A DNA stretch of 5,017 bases from the NCBI GenBank assembly GCA_032125995.1, contig JAQBBQ010000144.1:1-5017 (forward strand), given 5' to 3'. The translations under genes and the position numbers were made by a program. Shown here in pieces: positions 1 to 5,017 of this stretch (the stretch's first letter is position 1; each line of letters opens with the position of its first letter). This DNA is from SG8-39 sp032125995 (GTDB lineage: Bacteria; Pseudomonadota; Gammaproteobacteria; Burkholderiales; SG8-39). Under the pieces are notes generated by a model, which ran no database searches, was not told the DNA's origin, and was given only the letters and a program-made list of their open reading frames with translations.

Positions 1-827
1 ACCAGGATGCCGAAACCGACGATCGGCGCCATCGCCTGCGGCAGGAACACCGTGGCGAGTTGCTCGGAGAGCCCGTAGAGAATGCCGGCGAGCAGCGCCC
101 CAAGCGGATTGCCGAGGCCCCCCAGCACTACCACGATGAAACCGATGATCGAGTACTCGGCGCCCGAGAAGGGATTGAAGGCCGGAAACACGAGTGCGAC
201 CAGCACGCCGGTCGCGCCCGCGATCGCCGAAGCGAGCGCGAAGGCAAAGGCCGAGAGCTTGACGACGTCGACGCCGATGATCTGGATCGCCTCGGGATTC
301 ATGATCGCGGCGCGCAGCGCCTTGCCGGGCAGCGTACGGAACAGGAACCAGGTAAGCGCGGCCGCGATCACGATGGTGATGCCAAAGGCAACGATGCGCG
401 CGGTGGAAACGTAGATCGGACCGACCTTCATGGCGATCGGCTGAAACGAGAAATCGATCGAGCGCGAATCGGCCTCGAAGATGAGCAGCATCACCGCGGC
501 AAGCGCGAGCGACACGCCATACATCATGAGGAAGGACATGATCTCGGGGTCGTCGCTCTTCTGCAGCCGCGGCAGCAGCAGGAAGTACGCGCCCCAGCCG
601 AGCGCGAAGAACGACACCGCCGCCACCGGCAGCGCGAACAGCGGCGCAAGCCCCAGGTTGCTGAATAGCGCGTAGGCGAGAAACGAGCCGCCGATCACGA
701 ACTCGCCATGCGCAAAGTTGACGATGCGCAGCACGCCGTAGAGCAGCGTCAGGCTCATGCCGATCAGCGCATAGATGCCGCCGACGATCAGGCCGTTGAT
801 GAGTCCGTTGAGAACCAGGATGTCCAC
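1..827 (-). CDS. livH: Branched-chain amino acid/amide-type ABC transporter permease, LivH family (3' end beyond window)
   Basis: This is one of the two inner-membrane subunits of a HAAT-family ABC importer (branched-chain amino acids, amides, urea and similar solutes). The 275 residues in the window lack only the last roughly 15-25 of a usual LivH of about 290-300. My translation shows the family landmarks in order: the N-terminal GGIYALIGMSLTLLYGVLRI (about 16-35) followed by VNFAHGEF (36-43), the cytoplasmic coupling segment TLPGKALRAAIMNPEA (165-180) leading into IQIIGVDV, and the late VVVLGGLGNPLGALLAGI (232-249). Several hydrophobic membrane-spanning stretches alternate with these, and no frameshift was seen. 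The start is a GTG, chosen because LivH homology begins almost at once and a GAGG lies 7 nt upstream. It follows livM by 9 nt, so the two are surely co-transcribed. Substrate is not determined by the permease sequence; the amidase upstream hints at an amide. Family certain, substrate unknown. Confidence 0.93.
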   Translation of the reverse strand, partial: MDILVLNGLINGLIVGGIYALIGMSLTLLYGVLRIVNFAHGEFVIGGSFLAYALFSNLGLAPLFALPVAAVSFFALGWGAYFLLLPRLQKSDDPEIMSFLMMYGVSLALAAVMLLIFEADSRSIDFSFQPIAMKVGPIYVSTARIVAFGITIVIAAALTWFLFRTLPGKALRAAIMNPEAIQIIGVDVVKLSAFAFALASAIAGATGVLVALVFPAFNPFSGAEYSIIGFIVVVLGGLGNPLGALLAGILYGLSEQLATVFLPQAMAPIVGFGIL

Positions 828-834
828 GCCTGCG

Positions 835-838
835 CCTC
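835..838 (-). promoter_or_regulatory. Ribosome binding site of livH overlapping the livM stop
   Basis: On the minus strand GAGG sits 7 nt before the GTG start of livH, and it shares bases with the TGA stop of livM (TGAGG). This supports the GTG at 827 as the start and suggests translational coupling between the two permease subunits, which are needed in equal amounts. Confidence 0.6.
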
Positions 839-1820
839 AGGGAATGTAGCGGCGCCACGCGGGGCGGCGGCGCAGGATCGTGCCGACGATGCCGCGCGGC
901 AGGAACAGCACCAGCATGACCGTGGCGACGCCGAGGATCAGCAGGTTGAGCAGCGGGAACTGGCGCCAGATCAACTCATCGAGCCACACCATGACGATCG
1001 AGCCGACAATCGGCCCGGTGACCGTGCCGAGACCGCCGGCGACCGCATAGATCACCGTCTTCGCCGTGGTGAGGGTGTTGAACGCGGTCTCGGTGTCGAC
1101 CACGTTGGTGTACCAGGCCTCGATGCCGCCGCACACTGCCGGGAAGAACGCGGCAATCAGCCAGCCGTACAGGCGCACGCGCGTGACGTTCACGCCCATC
1201 ATGTCGGCAGCCTCGGCGTCGTCGCGCACCGCACGCAGGGCTTTTCCAAGCCGCGAGCGCGACAGCCACAGGATGGTGCCAAGCGCAGCGAGCATCACCG
1301 CCATCATCACGTAGAAGGACAGCACCGGCTCGGCGCGACTGCCCAGCTGCAGGCCGAAGGAGCCCCCGGTAATCTCCTCGGGCATGTTCGAGATTACGAG
1401 CCGGCAGATGCCGGCGAGCGCAAGGCTCACGATGGCGAAGTAGATACCCGAGAGCCTGAGCGTCGGCGCGAACAGCAGACCGAGGACCACGCCCGCCACG
1501 CCCGAGAACGGCAGCGCGAGCAGTACCGGAAAGCCGAGGCTCTTCACCAGGATCGCGGTGGTGAAAGCGCCCACGCCGTAGAAGGCGACGAAGCCGAAGG
1601 GCATGTAGCCCGAGAAGCCCGCGGCGACGTTGAACGCCGAGGCCATGGTGATCCACAGCATCAGATAGAAGTGGAACGCGATGTTGAGATCGAGCACCGG
1701 CACCAAGAGGAAGTAGATGCCGACCACGCCGCCGATCAGCGCGGCGAGCGTGAAGTAGATGCGATCGGCCGAGGTGCGCTCGGCCGAATGTGGCGAGGCT
1801 GGATCCAACTCAGGCTGCAC
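837..1820 (-). CDS. livM: Branched-chain amino acid/amide-type ABC transporter permease, LivM family
   Basis: This is the second inner-membrane subunit, partner of LivH in the importer's heterodimeric channel. With the GTG start at 1820 it has 327 residues, typical for LivM. The N-terminal tail of about 20 residues is hydrophilic, then membrane segments begin (YFTLAALIGGVVGIYFLLV). Family landmarks are RLSGIYFAIVSLAL (about 122-135), the ATPase-coupling segment SRLGKALRAVRDDAEAADMM followed by GVNVTRV (about 189-215), GGLGTVTGPIVGS (about 262-274) and LFLPRGIVG near the C-terminus. The reading frame stays open upstream to about 1916 inside the amidase gene, but those extra 32 residues are polar, lack family character and overlap the amidase; GGAA six bases before the GTG favours the shorter form. 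It overlaps the amidase end by 11 bp and precedes livH, the reverse of the common livH-livM order. Family is certain; the exact start is fairly sure. Confidence 0.93.
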   Translation of the reverse strand: MQPELDPASPHSAERTSADRIYFTLAALIGGVVGIYFLLVPVLDLNIAFHFYLMLWITMASAFNVAAGFSGYMPFGFVAFYGVGAFTTAILVKSLGFPVLLALPFSGVAGVVLGLLFAPTLRLSGIYFAIVSLALAGICRLVISNMPEEITGGSFGLQLGSRAEPVLSFYVMMAVMLAALGTILWLSRSRLGKALRAVRDDAEAADMMGVNVTRVRLYGWLIAAFFPAVCGGIEAWYTNVVDTETAFNTLTTAKTVIYAVAGGLGTVTGPIVGSIVMVWLDELIWRQFPLLNLLILGVATVMLVLFLPRGIVGTILRRRPAWRRYIP

Positions 1821-3252
1821 GTTGCGTTCCGGCCGAAGCACGCGTTGGTCGCAGCCTGTGGTGGCCGGTGTCTTCCAGATACGCCTTTCCGATCTCCAGG
1901 ACGACGCGCTCGGCAAAGGGCTTGCCGACGATCTGCACGCTGAGCGGCAGTCCCTCGTGCACCCCGGCCGGCATCGCGAGCGCGCACAGGCCGAGGTAGT
2001 TCGCCGGCCGCGTCAGGTAGCCGGGAATCGGCGAATGCTCGTCGATCTCGTCGAGCGGCGGCGCGGGGATCGCGATGGTCGGCAGGAGCAGCGCGTCGAA
2101 GCGCCGGAACCACTCGCCGAAAACGCGCCGGCGCTCGGCCATGACGCGCAGCGTCTCGGCGTATTCGCCCGGTGCAAGCGTGCGCGCGGCGAGCACGCGC
2201 TCGCGCACCGCGGGGCCAATCGGTTGATTCACGTCCTCGATGTACTCGCGGTGCAGGGAAAAGGCTTCCGAAGCGATGATCGTGCCTGCGGGCTTGGAGA
2301 GCTCGAAGTACCACTCGGGCAGGCGCACCGGCACGATCTGCGCGCCGAGCTTCTCGAGCCGCGTCGCGGCATCCTTCCAGGCCGCAATGACTGCAGGGTG
2401 CATAAACGAAGGCAGCTGGCTCGCCTCGGGCAGCGCGATGCAAAACTGGGTCAGACGGCCGGCCTCGAGCCTCTCGGGCAGATCGAGTGGCGGTTGCGCC
2501 AGCGTGACCGGATCGCGCTCATCCGGCCCGGCAAGAGCGCGTAGCAGCTCGCTGCAGTCGTCCACCGAGCGCCCGAGCGGCCCGATGCTATCGAGCGTCC
2601 AACTGAGAAGCCCCGTGCCGTGCAGGCTGATGCGGCCGTAGGTGACCTTCAGGCCGACCAGGCCGTTTAACCCCGCAGGGATGCGCACCGAGCCGCCAGT
2701 GTCGCTGCCGATGCCGATCGGCGCGAGACCCGCGGCGACCGCGACTGCGGTGCCGCTCGACGAGCCGCCCGGCACGCGATGGCGCGCGAGGTCCCACGGA
2801 TTCCACGGCGCGCCCATCAGCGGATTGCTGCCCCAGCCGCCAAAGGCGAATTCGACCATGTGGGTTTTGCCGAGCGGGATCATGCCCGCGGCGAGCAACC
2901 GCTCGGCGGTAGCGCAGGTCGTCTCGGCCACGCGCGCGCGCCACATCTGCGAGCCGACGGTTCCAATACGTCCGGCGATGTCGCACAGGTCCTTGAGCCC
3001 GATCGGCAGGCCGTGCAGCGGCCCGAGCGGCAGGCGTGTCTTGCGCGCGCGATCAGCGGCATCGGCGAGCGCGCGCGCCTCTTCGGCGTAGACCTCGACG
3101 AAGGCGTGCAGCTTTTCGTCGAGCGCATCGATGCGCGCAAGATGCGCGTTGACGATCTCACGGCTCGAGCACTGCGCACTGCGAAGCAACGCCGCCTGCT
3201 CGACGAGCGTCAGATCGGTAAGTTCGATTGCAGTTCTCCGGGCGGACATCAT
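1810..3252 (-). CDS. Amidase-signature (AS) family amidase, GatA/AmiE-signature type hydrolase
   Basis: This is a cytoplasmic hydrolase of the amidase signature family (Ser-cisSer-Lys triad), which cleaves carboxamides to acid plus ammonia or amine. From ATG at 3252 it has 480 residues, the usual family size. The triad is visible: Lys87 in GLPIGLKDLCD, cis-Ser164 as first serine of PGGSSSG, and nucleophile Ser188 in GSDTGGSVR. The 24-residue gap between the two serines equals that in FAAH and GatA. The glycine-rich core continues with IPAGLNGLVGLKVTYGRIS, and the C-terminus has the usual LPLSVQIVGKPFAE. There is no signal peptide. An in-frame TTG at 3372 would add 40 residues without family character, so I use the ATG pair at 3252/3249. 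No strong Shine-Dalgarno is seen; the start is embedded in inverted repeats. GatA itself is unlikely because no gatB/gatC partner is present and the neighbours are permeases. The substrate may be what the downstream LivM/LivH importer carries; that is inference. Confidence 0.92.
   Translation of the reverse strand: MMSARRTAIELTDLTLVEQAALLRSAQCSSREIVNAHLARIDALDEKLHAFVEVYAEEARALADAADRARKTRLPLGPLHGLPIGLKDLCDIAGRIGTVGSQMWRARVAETTCATAERLLAAGMIPLGKTHMVEFAFGGWGSNPLMGAPWNPWDLARHRVPGGSSSGTAVAVAAGLAPIGIGSDTGGSVRIPAGLNGLVGLKVTYGRISLHGTGLLSWTLDSIGPLGRSVDDCSELLRALAGPDERDPVTLAQPPLDLPERLEAGRLTQFCIALPEASQLPSFMHPAVIAAWKDAATRLEKLGAQIVPVRLPEWYFELSKPAGTIIASEAFSLHREYIEDVNQPIGPAVRERVLAARTLAPGEYAETLRVMAERRRVFGEWFRRFDALLLPTIAIPAPPLDEIDEHSPIPGYLTRPANYLGLCALAMPAGVHEGLPLSVQIVGKPFAERVVLEIGKAYLEDTGHHRLRPTRASAGTQRAA
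1827..1830 (-). promoter_or_regulatory. Probable ribosome binding site of livM inside the amidase gene
   Basis: GGAA lies 6 nt upstream of the GTG at 1820 on the minus strand, within the last codons of the amidase gene. It decides the livM start in favour of the GTG over a longer form that would overlap the amidase by about 100 bp. With the 11-bp overlap it fits translational coupling of the permease to the amidase. Confidence 0.45.
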
Positions 3253-3269
3253 GTCCGGCAGCTGCCGGA
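3243..3269. repeat. Two overlapping inverted repeats at the amidase start
   Basis: Bases 3254-3269 form a perfect 16-bp palindrome, TCCGGCAGCTGCCGGA. Bases 3243-3257 form a second inverted repeat, CGGACAT-C-ATGTCCG, which contains the two adjacent ATG start codons of the amidase. They share bases 3254-3257, so in the mRNA the two hairpins (six-base stems with 4-nt and 3-nt loops) could not form together. As DNA the 16-bp palindrome could be a dimeric regulator's operator. Both inverted repeats are directly visible; a regulatory function is inferred, and GC-rich DNA makes such palindromes easier to meet by chance. Confidence 0.5.
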
Positions 3270-3294
3270 TCCCCGCAACGCGCCGGGGAGCGCA

Positions 3295-3324
3295 ATGGTT
3301 GCTGCGTCGCGCCCCGTCTGTCAA
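3295..3324 (-). promoter_or_regulatory. Candidate sigma-70 promoter for the amidase-livM-livH unit
   Basis: In the 126-bp gap upstream of the amidase, the minus strand carries a perfect -35 box, TTGACA (3324-3319). After an 18-bp spacer comes AACCAT (3300-3295), a weak -10 with three of six consensus bases. The start point would be near 3288, giving a leader of about 35 nt that includes the 16-bp palindrome. The rest of the gap (up to 3378) holds no convincing hairpin with a T-run, so I see no terminator after the BtuF-like gene, and read-through is also possible. The weak -10 keeps confidence low. Confidence 0.35.
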
Positions 3325-3378
3325 CGCCACGTTCTCAGGTCGGAAAGTCTCCGTCCCCAAGAACCATGGCAAAGCTGC

Positions 3379-4185
3379 CTAGCCCGGCTGGCGCTCGTTC
3401 CACGCACCGAATAAGTCGTGCATACGCGCAACTCCATCAGTCAGCGCCGCCGGCCCGGGCTGCAGGATGTCGACCGATTTGATCTCGTGCAGTTCGCGGT
3501 CGCGCACCGCGGGAATCACGTCCCAGCCCGGGCGCGCGACGACGCGCTCGGGGCGGAACTTCTTGCCGCACCAGGAACCGAGGATCACCTCGGGCGCGCG
3601 ACGCACGACCTCGGCGCCATCGGCAATCGTGCGCCCGGCGGCACCCTGCGAGCGCGAAAGCTCGGGAAAGATGTCGTCGCCGCCGGCAATCGAAACAAGT
3701 TCGCTCACCCAGCGGATGCCGCTGATCATGGGATCGTCCCATTCCTCGAAATAGACGCGCGGGCGGCGCGCAAAGCGCCCTGCAGAGACCCGGATGCGAT
3801 CGAGGTTGCGCTCGAACTTGGCGATCAGTCGCTTTCCCTTCGCGCCCGCGCCCACCATTGCCGACAGCGTGAGTATCATCGACAGGATCTCGTCGACCGA
3901 ACGCTGATTGAAGATCACCACGTTGAGGCCCGCTTTGGCCAGATCGCGCGCAATCTCGGCCTGCAGATCTGAAAACCCAAGTACGAGATCGGGCTCAAGC
4001 GCGAGGATCTTGTCGGTCTTCGCCGATAGAAAGGCCGACACGCGCGGCTTGTCGCGCCGTGCCTCGGGCGGACGTACCGTATAGCCCGACACGCCGACGA
4101 TGCGATGCTGCTCGCCGAGCAGATAAAGCGTTTCGGTCGTCTCCTCAGTGAGGCAGACGATACGCTCGGGATAGCGTGCCAGCAT
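3379..4185 (-). CDS. BtuF-like (cobalamin-binding-type) protein of the helical-backbone receptor family, without signal peptide
   Basis: The 268-residue product resembles BtuF/FepB-type substrate-binding proteins (COG0614), in the subgroup often annotated as cobalamin-binding protein. Typical features are the opening PERIVCLTEETTETLYLLGE (6-25), RIVGVSGYTVRPPEARR (28-44), KILALEPDLVLGFSD (59-73) at the end of the first lobe, then a helical linker, and the second lobe with YFEEWDDPMISGIRWVSEL (145-163), AGGDDIFPE, GSWCGKKFRPERV and LQPGPAALTDG. BtuF proteins are normally periplasmic, but the start region is already lobe 1, and an in-frame TGA at 4218-4216 limits any extension to 10 residues, so there is no room for a signal peptide. 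A cytoplasmic role is therefore inferred. No BtuC/BtuD-type permease or ATPase lies beside it, and no Shine-Dalgarno is obvious. The ligand (corrinoid, haem or metal chelate) is not shown by the sequence. It is head-to-head with the racemase-like gene and 126 bp ahead of the amidase. Confidence 0.85.
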   Translation of the reverse strand: MLARYPERIVCLTEETTETLYLLGEQHRIVGVSGYTVRPPEARRDKPRVSAFLSAKTDKILALEPDLVLGFSDLQAEIARDLAKAGLNVVIFNQRSVDEILSMILTLSAMVGAGAKGKRLIAKFERNLDRIRVSAGRFARRPRVYFEEWDDPMISGIRWVSELVSIAGGDDIFPELSRSQGAAGRTIADGAEVVRRAPEVILGSWCGKKFRPERVVARPGWDVIPAVRDRELHEIKSVDILQPGPAALTDGVARMHDLFGAWNERQPG

Positions 4186-4209
4186 GTTTCGAAAACGGGG
4201 AACGCGCTC

Positions 4210-4219
4210 AGGATATCAT
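4210..4219. promoter_or_regulatory. Possible overlapping divergent -10 boxes in the 41-bp divergent gap
   Basis: The gap between the two divergent starts (4186-4226) contains one AT-rich spot. On the plus strand it reads TATCAT (4214-4219, five of six -10 bases); on the minus strand TATCCT (4215-4210, four of six). No good -35 is seen at the right distance for either. The plus-strand box ends 7 bp before the ATG at 4227, so a transcript from it would be nearly leaderless. The gap also has the palindrome TTTCGAAA (4187-4194). Read as tentative. Confidence 0.25.
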
Positions 4220-4226
4220 TCGGTGC

Positions 4227-5017
4227 ATGGGACCTCTTCATGGCATCAAAGTCCTCGAACTCGAGGCAATCGGACCCGGGCCGTTCTGCGGCATGGTGCT
4301 CGCCGATCTGGGCGCGGACGTGCTCGTCGTCGACCGGCCAAGCGATCCGGGGCTCGGACTCGGCCGCGGCCGCAAGGTCGAAGTAATGATGCGCGGCAAG
4401 CGCTCGGTGACGCTCGACCTGAAGTCGAAGGACGGCGTCGCCGCGGCGCTCGAGTTGGCCGGACGTGCCGACGCGCTGATCGAAGGCTTCCGACCGGGCG
4501 TGATGGAGCGCCTCGGGCTGGGGCCCGATGTGCTCCTCGCAAAAAATCCGAAGCTCGTCTTCGGGCGCATGACCGGTTGGGGCCAGGATGGCCCGCTCGC
4601 CGGGCGCGCCGGACACGACATCAACTACATTGCGCTCTCGGGCATGTTGCACGCGATCGGCCGCGCCGGCCAGCCGCCCGCGCCGCCGCTCAACCTGATT
4701 GGCGACTTCGGTGGCGGCGGTATGCTGCTCGCGCTCGGCGTCGCCTGCGGCCTGGTCGAGGCGGGTCGTTCGGGCAAGGGCCAGGTGGTCGACGCTGCGA
4801 TGGTCGAGGGTGCCGGCCTATTGGGCGCCATGTTCTCCGGGATGCTGGCGGCAAATCGCTGGAACGAAGCCGAACGCGGCGTGAACCTGCTCGATTCGGG
4901 CGCGCCCTGGTACGACGCCTACGCAACGAAGGACGCCAAGTACGTCTCGATCGGTTCGATCGAGCCGAAGTTCTACGCCGACCTGCTGCAGCGCCTCGGC
5001 CTGGACAAGGAAGCGCT
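4227..5017 (+). CDS. Alpha-methylacyl-CoA racemase-like protein, CaiB/BaiF (class III CoA-transferase) family (3' end beyond window)
   Basis: Members of this subgroup epimerise the 2-methyl centre of methyl-branched acyl-CoA thioesters so that they can enter beta-oxidation; relatives transfer CoA between acids. The 263 complete codons in the window are the N-terminal part of a protein usually about 360-400 long. Visible motifs are VLELEAIGPGPFCGMVLADLG (8-28, quoted here in part as GPGPFCGMVLADLGADV), VVDRP, the family stretch MMRGKRSVTLDLK (54-66), EGFRPGVMERLGLGP (86-100), MTGWGQDGPLAGRAGHDINY (115-134), LNLIGDFGGGGM and GQVVDAAMVEG. His130 and Asp160 have the same 30-residue spacing as catalytic His126 and Asp156 of M. 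tuberculosis MCR. The GHD motif favours racemase over CoA-transferase, whose nucleophilic Asp aligns with Asp160. The ATG follows an unusually distant AGGA (13 nt), so initiation may not use a classical Shine-Dalgarno. Substrate cannot be read from the sequence. Confidence 0.9.
   Translation, partial: MGPLHGIKVLELEAIGPGPFCGMVLADLGADVLVVDRPSDPGLGLGRGRKVEVMMRGKRSVTLDLKSKDGVAAALELAGRADALIEGFRPGVMERLGLGPDVLLAKNPKLVFGRMTGWGQDGPLAGRAGHDINYIALSGMLHAIGRAGQPPAPPLNLIGDFGGGGMLLALGVACGLVEAGRSGKGQVVDAAMVEGAGLLGAMFSGMLAANRWNEAERGVNLLDSGAPWYDAYATKDAKYVSIGSIEPKFYADLLQRLGLDKEA

Noticed and set aside
1821..1916. Longer livM beginning near 1916
   Set aside because: The extra 32 residues are polar and unlike LivM and would overlap the amidase gene by over 100 bp. 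The GTG at 1820 has an SD-like GGAA and gives the usual length.
708..1943. Long plus-strand open frame of 411 codons opposite livM
   Set aside because: Its translation is very rich in Arg, His, Asp, Gln and Glu with no recognisable domain, as expected for the antisense of a hydrophobic membrane protein in GC-rich DNA. The minus strand encodes a clear LivM.
3271..3288. CCCCG...CGGGG inverted repeat as a terminator between the BtuF-like gene and the amidase
   Set aside because: The stem is only 5 bp with an 8-nt loop, and there is no T-run after it on the minus strand.
3253..3372. Amidase start at an in-frame TTG (3372), adding 40 N-terminal residues
   Set aside because: The extension does not look like amidase or signal-peptide sequence, uses a rare start codon and would contain the candidate promoter. 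The ATG at 3252 gives a normal family length.
3915..4652. Minus-strand open frame crossing the divergent gap and opposing the racemase-like gene
   Set aside because: It is a shadow: the first part is antisense to a strongly conserved CaiB/BaiF-family protein and the last part lies out of frame within the BtuF-like gene. No family features are seen.
1..5017. Mobile element, CRISPR array, tRNA or rRNA, or toxin-antitoxin genes
   Set aside because: No direct-repeat arrays, terminal inverted repeats, transposase-like frames or structured RNA genes were seen; the window is tightly packed with metabolic and transport genes of uniform composition.

Overview
The window is GC-rich (about two thirds GC by eye), almost wholly coding, and carries five genes with no sign of mobile DNA, RNA genes or CRISPR. 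Codon use is uniform, with strong G/C third positions. The protein families fit a metabolically versatile Pseudomonadota bacterium, most likely a betaproteobacterium of the Burkholderiales type. That placement is inferred from general protein character, not from a marker gene.

Layout. Four genes lie on the minus strand and are transcribed from right to left: a cytoplasmic BtuF-like (cobalamin-binding-type) protein (4185-3379), an amidase-signature hydrolase (3252-1810), a LivM-type permease (1820-837) and a LivH-type permease (827 to beyond base 1). A fifth gene points the other way from 4227 and runs off the right edge: an alpha-methylacyl-CoA racemase-like member of the CaiB/BaiF (class III CoA-transferase) family. 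The two divergent units are separated by 41 bp. The only other gap of note is 126 bp between the BtuF-like gene and the amidase; it holds a candidate promoter and a palindromic element at the amidase start.

How the genes may work together. The amidase stop and the livM start overlap by 11 bp, and livM and livH are 9 bp apart, so amidase-livM-livH looks like one translationally coupled unit. LivH and LivM are the two membrane subunits of a branched-chain amino acid/amide-type (HAAT) ABC importer. An amidase coupled to them suggests uptake of an amide or amino-acid-amide compound followed by cytoplasmic hydrolysis. The two ATPases (LivG, LivF) and the periplasmic binding protein are not in the window and would be expected to the left. 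The BtuF-like protein and the racemase-like gene have no evident link to this uptake module. I do not see a clearly new system. The most notable points are the amidase/importer coupling, the binding protein that cannot carry a signal peptide, and the overlapping inverted repeats at the amidase start.
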